Source: Conchocele bisecta (lineage: Eukaryota > Mollusca > Bivalvia > Lucinida > Thyasiridae). From it: a DNA stretch of 64,000 bases. The translations under genes were made by a program, and so were the position numbers. Where the stretch lies: positions 72,331,912 to 72,395,911 of the forward strand of contig CM055265.1 in assembly GCA_029237695.1 (NCBI GenBank). Reading direction: 5' to 3'. Positions 22,990 through 34,941 of this stretch are shown here, one piece after another (the stretch's first letter is position 1; every line of letters begins with the position of its first letter). A model generated the notes under the pieces. That model was not told the DNA's origin and did not search any database. It saw nothing but the letters and a program-made list of their open reading frames with translations.

Positions 22990-23410
22990 CTATTGTTTAC
23001 ACTGCATTAATAGCGGCGACCATGAGGTCTCAGGTAAATAGTATTTTTCATCAATACGACTGCGGTTTCCTCCTTTTAATGGCGGCCATGTTCCAGCCGT
23101 TAACACTACGAGTCCGCCAATATCAAACTTAGCAGCATTACGTGTGTAGTTAGTCTGAACATGCTGCAATAAAATCGGAACAAGTTTAAACAACGTTCGA
23201 TTCCGTCCGATTCAAATTTCTCTGCAGAATATGCAGACTATACCTACACAAGTAATGTTGCTAAATTTGGTATTTGCAGACTCGTAGTGTTAATGGCCGG
23301 CACATGGTCATTATTAAAAGGAGGAAACCGCAGTCGTATTGATGAAAACTAAGATTTACATGATACCTCATGGGCGCCGCCATTACTGCAGTGTAAACAT
23401 TAACACTGAG
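22990..23410. repeat. Imperfect palindrome of about 420 bp
   Basis: Outer arms CAGTCGTATTGATGAAAA / TTTCATCAATACGACTG and CGTAGTGTTAATGGCC-like; the centre resembles 6950-7085. Confidence 0.72.
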
Positions 23411-23507
23411 CCTCATTGATCGTGCAGAAGCCAAATCATTAATATTAAACATGGACAACCACGTCGCAGGTTGTAATAGACCTATAAGGTCAAATATCTG
23501 TTCGTCC

Positions 23508-23880
23508 ATCCTTTAGATATGTCGTTGTTCAGGCAAAATGAAAATTAATTTACCATTACCGGAAGTGTTAATTGGCATTATTATATTTTTCATATCAAAC
23601 GTGATTGCAACTCTTGATATCAGGGGCAATAAGCATGTTTCCTTAAAGGTTAACCGAAACAAATATTTATTCTCTCTATTTATGTTTTGATGTGCAATGA
23701 TCATACTTTTTAATATATCGATAAACATAGTTATTCCGGTAACACATACATGTATAATTGATGTAAATAAATTAAAACTGTCCTGCCTCATTTGCATATC
23801 AAAACAGCCAGATACCACCTCGCGTCATTATCAGTAATTTAATATTAATAATGTATTGTATCTGCATAGCACTCGTAATG
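23508..23880 (-). mobile_element. GTACATGCCCAC-family MITE, truncated
   Basis: Inner part with CTTGATATCAGGGGCAATAA and TTTGCATATCAAAACAG; terminal GTACATG is lost. Confidence 0.68.
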
Positions 23881-23885
23881 TTTAA

Positions 23886-24124
23886 CCCTTTCAACCCTAA
23901 GGAACTGGAATGGTCTGTGGTATGCTAATGTTCAGACCAATCCAATGGTCACAAAATGATTTTCAGATTCGTCCATTTATGAAAAGTAGGTGTTTTTGTT
24001 CTAAGAAATATGAAAATTACTTGCAAAAAGTGCAGATCCTGATGAGACGGCTCGTTACGAGCCGGCTCATCTGGATCTGCACTGTTTGCATAAACCGCTA
24101 TAGCGGGCTTTCGGGTTCAAAGGG
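23886..24124. mobile_element. TTAA-flanked (piggyBac-like) MITE
   Basis: TTAA at 23882-23885 and 24125-24128; ends CCCTTTCAACCC / GGGTTCAAAGGG; hairpin GACGGCTCGTTACGAGCCGGC. Confidence 0.85.
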
Positions 24125-24138
24125 TTAAAACTGGTGAA

Positions 24139-24700
24139 TTGTTACACAATTGTACTCTATTTAAGCCGTATACAGAAAAGTTTGTGTCTAATAGATGGGA
24201 TCCCAACTTTAATCAACCTTTAATTAGTGGACTGCTTGCACCACATTGGTCTGAAGAGGTGCTGGGGCGAGCCATTCTGCTTGGGAAGGGATGTTACTTG
24301 CAGCGATATTGTTTTTGCATGTGGGAACGAATCACTCTGCCTGGGACGAATCACTCGGCCTGGGGCGTTTTGTGGGGACGAATCACTCGGCCTGGGACAA
24401 ATCCCCACCTGCAATGATCTGGTAGTTGTGTTCGTCGATTATCATAGATCGCATGACCACACTACCGCTTGCGCCAAACTTGCCAGTACTTTTGATGTTC
24501 TTCCTTTCAAAATGATTGGCCGAGCCTGAGCTGTGCTCAGACAATCACATTGCTTGATTGTGAGATGTTCAGACAAGTTGATAACAAAAAGAAACGTTGA
24601 TAACTTGACAAAATTAACGCAGGCTGTAGAGTATGTCATCAGCGAAGTTTAGTGCATGTGGCCGATGTAGAAAATCCCCCCACCCCCTGCGTACTTACAA
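24139..24700. other. No gene recognised; short CGAATCACTCGGCCTGGG repeats
   Basis: Three imperfect copies of ACGAATCACTCGGCCTGG at 24327-24400. A stretch 24500-24620 resembles 33990-34085. Confidence 0.5.
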
Positions 24701-24707
24701 TGATATG

Positions 24708-24965
24708 GAGAATAGTAGGTTAGTGCCGTGAATGAGTAAACATATCTGGCAAGGCTCAGGAAACGGGATGGGCGAGGCTTTGCCGAGCACATCCCGTTTC
24801 CGTGCCGCGCCAGATATTTGTTCCCATTCACGGCACTAACCTACTATTCTATTTATCCCGTCAACATCTACAAATAGCTTTAAAGTGAAATAAAAAATGA
24901 CAGGATATCAAAAATGTTTCACGGCACCGTGTTTCACGGCACATACGCACTGTGTTGATGGGATA
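24708..24965. mobile_element. TTATCCCG-type composite MITE, copy 4
   Basis: Both palindromes present without the nested hairpin: TAGGTTAGTGCCGTGAATG arm and ATCCCGTCAACATC / GTGTTGATGGGATAA ends. Confidence 0.78.
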
Positions 24966-25165
24966 AAGTATTATTTTCCCGATCTTTGTTGGTCGTTGAA
25001 CAAGACTTTCATTTTAACATGTATGCGCATTTTTTTGTTACATGTATTAATTGTGTCATTTTAACTTTGGGTTTCGCTTAGGCCGATGCTAGGAGGTTGT
25101 TTGCGTCATCTACTGTGATAATACAGCACAGTTCGCGACACACGTGAACATGTTAAAAAAAAACT

Positions 25166-25405
25166 CACTTGCAATGTATTCGAGGTCAGTCGAGGTCGGT
25201 GATGGTCATGGATCGCGTGATGGTCATGGATCGCTTAGTTGCGAACGGTAACTCTTGCAGAAAAACCTCATTTGCAATGTATTCGAGGTCAGTCGAGGTC
25301 GGTGATCGTCACGGATCGCTTAGTTGCGAACGGTAACTCTTGCAATTTACTCCCGTAACGTACGGACGGTACTCGAGTAGATTGCAAGAGTTACCGTTCG
25401 CAACA
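25166..25405. repeat. Direct and inverted repeats around GTTGCGAACGGTAACTC
   Basis: A direct duplication of about 75-95 bp (TGCAATGTATTCGAGGTCAG start) is followed by an inverted arm ending GAGTTACCGTTCGCAAC. The same end is found at 3479-3500. Confidence 0.72.
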
Positions 25406-25747
25406 AGGATCGCTTGTATGGAAGCACTCAGAAACCTCGCACCATTTCGTCGCAAATAATGACTCGGACTTGAATGGTAGGTTTCCATTGTTGTATTTAC
25501 TATACAGAATGCCTCCGTGTGACCGATTTACCTATTCGTACGCGTTCCATAAACTATTCTAGTTCATCAGGTTTTAAGTGTACTGGTTCCAACTCACAGG
25601 GTGCCGGATACAGAAAACTAAGCAATAAACCGGGAACCTGTAACTCTGCCCCAGCTCGAGTCATACCAATTACAGGACGCAAGTAAGCACAGAACCAACA
25701 CATCATGTACATTGACCGACAACAATTTATAGCAGATATATATGGAA

Positions 25748-26357
25748 GGTCATATCCGCCATAATTATATTTGGCTTGATGCTTGCTGGCTGATGACATT
25801 TTAAGTTCTATCCGTCTTATTACAATTATATGTGGCTTGATGCTTGCTGACATTACACGTTCTATGCGTGTTATTGCATTCACCGTTTGTATTTATGACA
25901 ATTCTATGTGGCCTGGTGCCTGCCTGCTGATGGAATTACAACTTATATCCATGTTATTCTATTCGTCATTTGTATTTATGACATTTGAAATTATCTTGGT
26001 TGTAATATATATTTGTCTTTATTGCATGCGCATTTGGCTTGATGTTTCATTCATTTGTCCTTACTGCTTTCGGCCATATTCAAAGTGCTAAGTTCTTTGT
26101 TCTTACTTTCTATTGCAAATGCTTAGTGCAATAAAATAGGGACACGGATAAGGACGTATCAATAATTGTAATGTAAATAAGACGAATGAACAAAGCACTC
26201 AGCAGAATGGACATGTAAGAAAGACAAATACAATTACAACAAGCAGATTTCAAATGTAATAAATACAAATGACGAATGAAATAACATGAATATAAGTTGT
26301 AATGTCATGAGCACGCAAGCATCAAGTCACATATAATTATGGCGGATATTACCTTCC
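25748..26357. repeat. Diverged palindrome of about 610 bp
   Basis: ATATCCGCCATAATTATAT.. at left and ATATAATTATGGCGGATAT at right; inner TATATTCATGTTATT-type arms also match. Possible old fold-back transposon. Confidence 0.68.
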
Positions 26358-26689
26358 ATACGCTTGACAGTGCATTGTAATTCCGGGCCGGGTTTACATG
26401 CAACGTTGACGGGTATCAGTTGCACACGGGACACAACTCGTGATACCATTTTGCGTTCGACACATGCGAATAACCTCCCATACATTAGCTGAAGAAAAAC
26501 AGGGAAATTTACATGAATTAACTTGAACAAGATGAATAGTTAAAATATATTGAACAGAACACAGTATCAGGGTGAGGGATCACGTGTTTCCGAACGGCGT
26601 GACGTAATGTGTCATGTTTTTTAGATGCGTTTACAGTAGATTTCCCAGGGCCGTAACTAGAATGAGGCAGACGAAACGTCATTTTGCAG

Positions 26690-27930
26690 ATTTGTGTATG
26701 TATCTCCCTTGAGATAGCATATTATGTCACGTAAATGTCTATCATTATGGGGGCATCCATTGTGTCGTGCTTCCCCTAAATGGCGAGTACGACCAACACA
26801 ATAGTGCCCTGAAGGCTGTGCCAACTTATCCTATGCCGTTTTGGTCACAGGTGGAAGACTCGGACCTATGACACCAAAAAAATGCTTATTAAAAAAAAAA
26901 TCCCATTACCCCACCCACTTGGTCTCGTACATTACCATCTTATATAAAGAAAGGTGGATCTAAACTGTAATGACGTCATTCAACCTATTTCGGGATTCCG
27001 GAAGACATAATCTGATAGTACGCGAATCATGAATGAAAGCAGAAAAAAGGTGTTTTTTAGATCGGTGAACGATCACAATTGGACGAACTTTGTATGGTTG
27101 GAGTTGCTAATGTATATGGTCATGGTGCACCACTTTAGTTTGAGCTGGCGATCAGTTATTGGTCAAATATGACCGATAATCCACGCCGGACGGCCTCCGA
27201 TTCTGTGTGAGATTCTTTCGTACACGCAAATTTCGCTTTGGGTGGGGTATACAAACTGCGAATAACTGAATAAATGCTGGAAAGAGCGATTTGAAGTGAA
27301 TATATTCACACACCTAATACCTTTATCGATTGCCAGAGACATATTTCATACATTTAATCGATGTTTATTGTGTTTGTGCGAATCGGAAAAGAGAGGGCTC
27401 TTTCTATAATAGCCATATTCTTACCCACCTTACTATAAATAGAAGATGGTAATGTACGAGACCAAGTGGGTGGGGTAATGGGATTTTTTTAATATACATT
27501 TTTTTGGTGTCATAGGTCCGAGTCTTCCACCTGTGGTTTTGGTCTGTCCTGCTTTGTATCTAAAACTCTACATATACTATTCTCTATTGTTTTCACAGTT
27601 TTGGGCTCAGTTTATCAGTTAAATTCTGGAAAATACTAATCAAGACATTTCGTGCGTATGAATACAGTAGCTATTATCGTATAGTTCTTACAGTCAGGTA
27701 GCAGTGAACAGTTAGCCGCCAGTTTCGTACATTTCTTTCTGTGAATTTCAAACAGTAATTTATTCTAGAGAAAACGTATGGATGGGAATGGGTTTGCACC
27801 ATCACAGTACATTTGCCTCTGGATGATGTTTGAGAAAATATGCAACTTTCAATCCCTAGTTCCGCAAGTGATCAGTTTTTGTGGAGATAAAATATTTCAG
27901 TACTTTCAGTACTTTGATTTATGTTACGAA
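26690..27930. repeat. Dispersed repeat split by a hAT-like element; sister at 30090-30490
   Basis: GCTTTGTATCTAAAACTCTA, TTCTGGAAAATACTAATC and AATATTTCAGTACTTTCAG are shared with 30.1-30.5 kb. Confidence 0.7.
26846..27535. mobile_element. hAT-like element, CACAGGT family copy 4 (690 bp)
   Basis: Exact 8-bp duplication GTTTTGGT at 26838-26845 and 27536-27543. The right arm and centre match the 14024-15189 element; the left arm is mostly deleted. Confidence 0.9.
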
Positions 27931-27960
27931 TTAAACTTAACATGTGGCATTCGAGGTTGA

Positions 27961-28980
27961 CATTCTGATATAAATACATGTACGCCGTAATACAGTGTTT
28001 AATAATGTTGATTTTATTCTGAATAGTGTCTCCCAAGCTGAACGGCGAACAGGATGTGTAGATAAAAATCAAACTGTGTTGATACACACACTGATCTTAT
28101 GTTATGTTGATCGCAACAAAAATAATGAATATTTTAATAAGTAAAAACACAATTAAAAAAAGAAAAGAAAAAAGAAGACACCTTTGGTCAACCACGTGTA
28201 TCACAAGTTTCACATAACTATCATGATTTCTCACAGGAAAACTGCTCATGTGATCTGCTATCGCTCAAAACATCAATTACTTCGACATCAGCTACCCATA
28301 AATTCCAAATGTGCTTTGCAAAATATACGAGTATCAATCAGGAAGAACTTTATTAATTAATATTTGTATCACACCGGACATTTTCATTTGTCAGCAATGT
28401 GGTTGCATTTTCATCACTTGGGTATTTAAACGTTACTATTCGGGTCATGTGACGTCACGACTTATAGTGCGCATGCATTGACTACGATCACTGCGGGACA
28501 GATGAAGAAAACTATTGTTTTTTGTTTGAGCGATCCACTGACGAAAATAATTTGTGGGTGGGGAATAGTGACACATACTTTGTTTCTAACATTGTATCAT
28601 AGACGGCAGACATATATATGGGGTTATTAAGGTAGATGTTTAATAGGGTAATACAACGTGCAAAATCTGAATTAAAAAGATATTATTTCATTGAACTGTA
28701 TTCCATTGTATGGTTATGAACAAATCATAAAACACACATCAGTTGTTTCCAATGATAAAAATTCGATTTTTCACAATTGCGAAACGTCCAAGGGTGGTAT
28801 ACTTCAAAATGGTGCCAAACATTCATCCAGCGGGTTACAGAGCGTAGACATACGGCATAACATAACACACGGCGTAATTGAATGTAGTTTCAAACTGAAC
28901 ATGTCTGCAAAAATCCCACATGGGGCGGGGGAGGGGACGTTTCCATTTCTGGCTGACGGCCTAACTTATTTGAATGTATA
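27961..28980. other. No gene recognised
   Basis: A 136-codon open frame (28691-29101) crosses into the hairpin below, has no domain and no splice context, so I do not call it a gene. Confidence 0.45.
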
Positions 28981-28982
28981 TT

Positions 28983-29146
28983 TACGAGATAACTGTATTG
29001 AAATTTGTAATTTGGGGAGATACTCGGTGGATTTACGGTTGGAAACTTCGATTTATGGCGACGCCGCAGGCGGAGATGTAAATCGAAGTTTCCAACCGTA
29101 AATACACCGAGTATCTCCACAAATTACAATTTTAACACGGTTATCT
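28983..29146. repeat. Hairpin repeat of about 165 bp
   Basis: Arms of about 78 bp: GGAGATACTCGGTG.ATTTACGG and inverse, meeting at GCGACGCCGCAGGCGG. Confidence 0.8.
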
Positions 29147-29530
29147 CTATTCTAATGTACGACCATCATTTCTGACTCATTTTCCCGATTTCTGAACCAA
29201 ATACCAACCAATATGGGCATACCCATTACAACCCTCACAATATTGACCGATGTACACCTTGTCTGCAACCGTGACAACTGCCATAAACATAATACACGAC
29301 AACAAATAGTGCAAAACAAATACGTAAACTAATGAAGAATTTTGTTACCATTTACAAACTTTTATTATAGTTATGGTTGTGTATATTCACAGTAAATTTT
29401 GGAAATTATATGGCGATGGATGTTGGTAAACGGCTGGGGTCGTAGGCGGTACAAGGACGTGATTTTCCACCCTTTGCTGGTGATTGTGGAAGTCCACTTC
29501 AGTAGCCAGTGTTGTGACAGGGCACCACAT

Positions 29531-29764
29531 GAGGGGCGGATCTAGCATTTGAGGAACGGCAGGCTGTCCTATTTTCGAGCTCCACAGAGTGTAGCGTGTA
29601 TGCTATCCGTAAATGCACTTTCCTGTGTTTTACGGCATTTAAATTCAGACTCCAACTAGTGGTAAACTGTGATCTATGTAAACTCTGTGGCTGAACGGGG
29701 GTGTTGCAACCCCGGACCACCACCCCCCCCCCCACCCCCCCCCCCCTTCTAGACCCGCCCCTGC
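29531..29764. mobile_element. Repeat with GGGCGGATCTAG / TAGACCCGCCC ends and poly-C tract
   Basis: Second copy of the element at 3471-3690, in the opposite orientation. C run at 29718-29748. Confidence 0.7.
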
Positions 29765-30089
29765 ACATGACCTTGATGATGGACAGGTAACAGCTGTGTT
29801 GAATGGATACAGAGTTGGGAGGGCTCTCGTCTTCTTGATTAGCTCCAGCATTTTTGGAGAATAGCCGAATACTCACATTTCTGGTTGTCCGAACAATCTC
29901 TATTGCATGACATCACGGAACTTTCAGGGTGAAACGGCGAAAGGGAATACATATAATTATGTAAATGTGATCACATGACATGTTGCCTACGTGTAAATCG
30001 TGGAGTTACTTGCAGGTAATTGATCGATCAGCCAATCAGATTTCGACAATTTCATTAAGGTGCATTAGAATTACTGATTTACTGCTCCG

Positions 30090-30490
30090 GATCATTTTTA
30101 TATGTTATCTCCCTTGATATAGCCTTGTCACGGAAATTTCTGTGGAGGCAGCCATTGGTCGTACTACGCCTAAGCGGCAAGTCTTGCTTTGTATCTAAAA
30201 CTCTACATACACTATTCTCTATAGTTTTCACAGTTTTGTGCTCAGTTCATCAGTTAAATTCTGGAAGATACTAATCAAGACATTTCGTGCGTATGAATAC
30301 AGCAGCTATTATCTTTAGGTCTCACGGGACATTAAGTACGGAGCTAGCAGTGAAAGGGGGTGGACGAATTTCTATACATTTCAGTACTGACCCTGCAAGT
30401 TACACCTGTGTATCTTACAAAATTAACTTACCCCACACACCGATCAGTTTTTGTGGATATTAAATATTTCAGTACTTTCAGTACTTTGAT
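30090..30490. repeat. Sister copy of the repeat at 26690-27930, no insertion
   Basis: Shares CTAAAACTCTACATA.ACTATTCTCTAT and CATTTCGTGCGTATGAATAC. Confidence 0.7.
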
Positions 30491-30576
30491 TATTTATTGC
30501 TAACTTTATTTGTCAATTGTATTTACTGACCACATGTCAATCCCTATTTACAGGTATAACATGTTCACGGTAAACA

Positions 30577-30770
30577 CAGTGAAACCTCGCTAAACCGGAC
30601 ACCCTGGGATGTCCCAGGGTGTCCGGTTTAGCGAGGGTTCACTGTAAATCAAGCATTTTATTATTCCGAGCCATAGTTGTGTGCTATGACATGACCAAGA
30701 AACCCATCAAAATGATGATCACATATGTTTCTTGTTGTCCGGTTTAGGGAGGTTCCATTGTACCGTCATA
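30577..30770. mobile_element. pogo/Tigger-like MITE, CAGTGAAACCTC ends (copy 1)
   Basis: CAGTGAAACCTCGCTAAACC terminus and TTAGGGAGGTTCCATTG end, as in Tc1/mariner pogo-type elements. An extra inverted terminus lies at 30612-30645. Confidence 0.68.
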
Positions 30771-30879
30771 TAAATGTGATTTGACTAGTATGCATCAGTT
30801 CCGTCAGATACCAATCTATACAACGAGAAGAAATGCCCTTGGAGGTTGTCACAGTCGTTAGTGCAGAAACTTGATAAAG

Positions 30880-31408
30880 CAGTGCTCCAGATAAGATGCG
30901 TATTGGCGTATTTTACGCACTTATCAATGGTCCAGATTTCGTATGCTTCACATAACAATCCCGGAGAGATTTTGATTTCTAGAAACCAGATGCTGCATCC
31001 GGGTACAAGTCTCCAGATAAGGAATTAGTAATTGAGTAGTGTCACTCCATCATTTCTGAAGCAATTGGGTATTTCAAAATGTTAATTGTGTAAAATAGAA
31101 TCACACTACTGTTTGCATATCAACAGACCGCACTTATTGAATAGTTTGCTTCTAAATAAAAACACATCTTGGTATTTCATTAGAATTGTCTCCTTGGAGA
31201 CAATTCTAATGAAATACCAAGATGTGTTTTCATGGAAAAATAAGAAAATATGCTATATTTGTGGTCTATTTATTGTTTTCTGTAGCAGGAAAAAGATACC
31301 ACAAATTATTCATTGCTTTTTGATACTCACTACTTCTGATTTCAATTGGGTTTTTGGCAATTTTAATTGGGTATTTACGCAAATACGCAGCTTATCTGGA
31401 GCTCTGCG
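30880..31408. mobile_element. GCTCCAGATAAG-family MITE plus a fragment
   Basis: A lone head at 30880-30912 precedes a fuller element 31013-31408 (CTCCAGATAAGGAATTAG / GCTTATCTGGAGCTC) with CCTTGGAGACAATTC at the centre. Confidence 0.76.
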
Positions 31409-31674
31409 GGTATGTTGGTACAAAATATAGCTCCTGGGCAAAGAGTTGTGGGACCATTCTGAGTCGAATATTAATTGATATGTTCTGGTCCATTTAAGTA
31501 TCATATTTCTGAAACTTAGCATATTGCAATAGGATTGGCACCGCTTGATTGTATCTAGCATTTGAATACTATAATCATTATATCTGCTCATTCATGCATT
31601 GAAAATAGCTATCGCGGAACTAATTTATATATAAATAAAATCCTGCTGGCTCCAGAAAATGGGGTTCATGCTAA

Positions 31675-32065
31675 CCCATCAAACACCCCTGACGGCGCAC
31701 TTTCTCTATTGTAATATTTGCAAACAGTGCGGACCTAGAACAGCCTCATCAGAATGCGCACTGTTTGTGAATATTCTCTTACGCTTATTATTAAAATCCT
31801 CCTTTTCTGAAAATTAAAATGGAATATTCCATTCACTAAACTTCGTACGACTAAAATCTTCGTAAGTGCAAACATAGGATCGTCTGTAAATTTTCAATTG
31901 ATGGATTTACATTTATTGAGCATAGCCTATGCTCAATAAATGTAAATCCAATAATTGTTTAAAAGAAAACATTGTTAATGTGAAATATTTTGCACTTACG
32001 AACATTTTAGTCGTACGAAGTTTAGTGAAACGGGTCCCGTTATTTAAGAGTGAAATTGTTAATCT
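31675..32065. mobile_element. Diverged TTAA MITE with a nested GGCCCGTTTCAC MITE (31832-32038)
   Basis: Hairpin motif AACAGCCTCATCAG is a decayed form of the family centre; the inner MITE has both ends. Confidence 0.68.
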
Positions 32066-32279
32066 CAATGATGACATACTAATACATATGTCTTTGTTTC
32101 AGTTTTCCCGTAGTGCTACACACTGTGCCATCGTAATGTTCATGTTTCACGTCGAAATAGGCTCCGGATTCCTGGCGAATTCCCAATCATTTGTACTGCA
32201 TGTCGCCACGCCAGTGACAACTGTCATCTTACACTATTTAGGTGTCTCCCTTTTTCAGACACTTCAAACATGCACATAT

Positions 32280-32521
32280 ATTGCTGTGATTGGAGAAATA
32301 GGCCCTATGAGATTTGTGACCAGTGTAGCTCCTGATCAAATAGCACACTCATGTCGCCTGTTATCGACATATTTAACTTATTGGGAACAAGATGCCTGCT
32401 CCATCGATGGAATGGCGAACAGTGTAGATCCTGATCAGACTGTACGGAAGCACAGGCTGATCTGGATATACACTGGTCGAAAAACCCATAAGCCCAATTT
32501 CTCCAGTCACAACCACATATC
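32280..32521 (+). mobile_element. GGCTGTGACTGGAG-family MITE, full length
   Basis: GCTGTGATTGGAGAAATAGG start and CTCCAGTCACAACCACATAT end. Confidence 0.78.
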
Positions 32522-32779
32522 ACGATTCGATTGAAATGTTCTTTAGTACAGGAATGACAACTCTCGCCTTATTCGCAAGGATTTTAAGTTTCTCTATGCC
32601 TGCTATTCGTTGCGTTACATCCATGTGTACGTATTCCGTGTGCGGTCTATAACTTGAATATCATTGTATGAAGTTCATGAAACTTCACGCATTCATAGAT
32701 CACGAACCAAATGTGTGTCACACGTAACATGACAATTCGATGGTCTAGTAACATAAGGTCGTAAGTGCTATGCTTTAGT

Positions 32780-33900
32780 TAGTGTTTCGCTATCTCTCTT
32801 TGGTTTTCGTAGATGCGCAAGAATGACAACTCCCACTTTAGTATTGTTTTAGTTGTCTCTCTTTGGTTTTGCAGATGCGTAAGAATGACAACTCCCACTT
32901 TAGTATTGTTTTAGTTATATCTCTTTGGTTTTCGCCGATGCACAAGAATGACAAATACCACTTTACTATTGTTTTAGTTATCTCTCTCTGATTTTCGCAG
33001 ATGCGTAAGAATGACAACTCCCACTTTAGTATTGTTTTAGTTATTTCTCTTTGGTTTTCGCAGATGCGTAAGAATGACAACTTCCACTTTAGTATTGTTT
33101 TAGTTATCTCTCTTTGGTTTTTGCAGATGCGTAAGTATGACAACTCCCACTTTGCAATCGTTTTAGTTATCTCTCTTTGGTTTTCACAGATGCGCAAGAA
33201 TAACAACTCCCACTTTAGTATTGTTTTAGTTGTCTCTCTTTGGTTTTGCAGATGCGTAAGAATGACAACTCCCACTTTAGTATTGTTTTAGTTATATCTC
33301 TTTGGTTTTCGCCGATGCACAAGATTGACAAATACCACTTTACTATTGTTTTAGTTATCTCTCTCTGATTTTCGCAGATGCGTAAGAATGACAACTCCCA
33401 CTTTAGTATTGTTTTAGTTATATCTCTTTGGTTTTCGCAGATGCGTAAGAATGACAACTCCCACTTTAGTATTGTTTTAGTTATCTCTCTTTGGTTTTCG
33501 CAGATGCGTAAGAATGACAACTCCCACTTTAGTATTGTTTTAGTTATCTCTCTTTGGTTTTCGCAGATGCGTAAGTATGACAACTCCCACTTTGCAATCG
33601 TTTTAGTTATCTCTCTTTGGTTTTCGCAGATGCGTAAGTATGACAACTCCCACTTTGCAATCGTTTTAGTTATTTCTCTTTGGTTTTCGCAGATGCGTAA
33701 GAATGACAACTCCCACTTTAGTATTGTTTTAGTTATCTCTCTTTGGTTTTCGCAGATGCGTAAGTATGACAACTCCCACTTTGCAATCGTTTTAGTTATC
33801 TCTCTTTGGTTTTCACAGATGCGCAAGAATAACAACTCCCACTTTAGTATCGTTTTAGTTATCTCCCATTATTTGTTTTCGCTGACTGATTTCGTGTCCG
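32780..33900. repeat. 63-bp minisatellite, 17 units
   Basis: Units start at 32813 and then nearly every 63 bp (62 bp where CGCAG is GCAG) to 33819. The unit has ATGCGTAAGAATGACAACTC, CACTTTAGTATTG, and TCTCTCTTTGGTTTTCGCAG. A higher-order period of six units (377 bp) is visible: 32813-32937 matches 33190-33314. Since 63 is a multiple of three, frames stay open on both strands; not regarded as coding. Confidence 0.93.
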
Positions 33901-33905
33901 CTCAG

Positions 33906-34560
33906 TAATCTCAATACCCTTTGGAACATCTTCATGAAACTTCACATATTCATAGACCATGAAGTTGCACCCCCAAACCCCCTGTACTACAGCTCAGGCT
34001 CAGGAAATCAAATTGCTTGATTTTGAGTCGGCTATGCCAATGTTCAGAAACGTTGATAATCTAGGCAAGATTAATGGAGGCGGCTGTGTACCCTTTACAC
34101 CAACACTTCAGGTCTCGTCACATTAAATCATATAGCGACTGATGTTGATCACAAATTTGCGCATTTTATCGCATTCTTTCGCAGCCAGAACACCCGCGGG
34201 TGGTTACATTTCGCTTAAAACATATCTGTTAAAACGCGTAAAGGAAAGTAATATATAGTGTATTCATTTCTGATCGCTAAGTAGAGGGAGAGAGAGACAC
34301 ACACACAAGGACCACAGTTATTATCGTGCTCAGGAGATATTACATACGCGGCGTTGTATCAAGTTAATATGATTTTTATATTTTCAATATTCAGATTGTG
34401 GGTTATTTAATTGGATGTATTTCATTGATTATAATAACTCTTAGACTGTCGGACACGAACCCGAATATTCTGGCGTTTAAACCTGGTGCCGCCAGATAAT
34501 TCGGGTTAGTCGCTCACATACAACGTATTGGTACATTTTAATTTAAATGTAAAAATAAAT
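33906..34560. other. No gene recognised upstream of exon 1
   Basis: A GAGAGAGACACACACACA patch at 34288 and a hairpin CCCGAATATTCTGGCG/CGCCAGATAATTCGGG at 34460-34506. No TATA box or initiator could be assigned. Confidence 0.5.
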
Positions 34561-34786
34561 AATATGTGGCTGTGACTGGAGAAATGGGCCTTATGTGTGT
34601 CCCGACCAGTGTATATCCAAATCAGGCTGTGCATTCGCACAGTCTGATCAGGATCTGCACTGTACGCCATTCCATCAATGAAACACCCGTCATGCTTCTG
34701 ACAAGATCGTTATCAGGCTACATGAGTGTGCTGTTTGATCAGGGCAGAATTACATAAGCCTCATTTCGCCAGTCACATCCATACAT
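34561..34786 (+). mobile_element. GGCTGTGACTGGAG-family MITE just upstream of exon 1
   Basis: Ends TATGTGGCTGTGACTGGAG / GCCAGTCACATCCATA; lies 62 bp before the ATG. Confidence 0.76.
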
Positions 34787-34848
34787 AAACAAAAGATAGG
34801 TAGCCCGGACATACAGACAGACACATTTCTTAGTTTCCTGTGTGTTAG

Positions 34849-34941
34849 ATGTCTGGCCACAGGGCTCCAGACTGGGTTGACGCCATGAACGAAGACGTCG
34901 TTGCCAAGGACAACTACTGGCATTACGGCGGCTTCCGAGGG
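34849..34941 (+). CDS. Exon 1 (first coding exon), residues 1-31
   Basis: Opens with ATG (MSGHRAPDW...) and stays open for 31 codons to a donor GTACGT at 34942; ends in phase 0. The residues are acidic/polar (two Asp-Ala/Glu-Asp patches, Trp-His-Tyr-Gly-Gly near the end) and belong to the predicted cytoplasmic tail. The bases just before the ATG are a pyrimidine-rich run ending in TTAG, so a splice acceptor could lie directly before the start, with a 5' UTR exon further upstream; the frame is closed by TAG immediately before the ATG, which agrees with either reading. Base composition is clearly richer in G+C than the surrounding repeats. A second in-frame ATG is codon 13. The transcription start and promoter could not be located. 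Confidence 0.75.

Noticed and set aside
28691..29101. 136-codon plus-strand frame
   Set aside because: No domain, AT-rich, no splice context, and its end lies in a hairpin repeat.
31929..32534. 201-codon plus-strand frame
   Set aside because: It crosses two MITEs and has no domain; a pyrimidine-rich AG near 32100 is not followed by an exon-like stretch with a donor in phase.
32838..33908. Long open frames with 21-residue repeats on both strands
   Set aside because: They come from the 63-bp minisatellite, whose period is divisible by three; both strands and several frames are open and no unit shows selection on codons.
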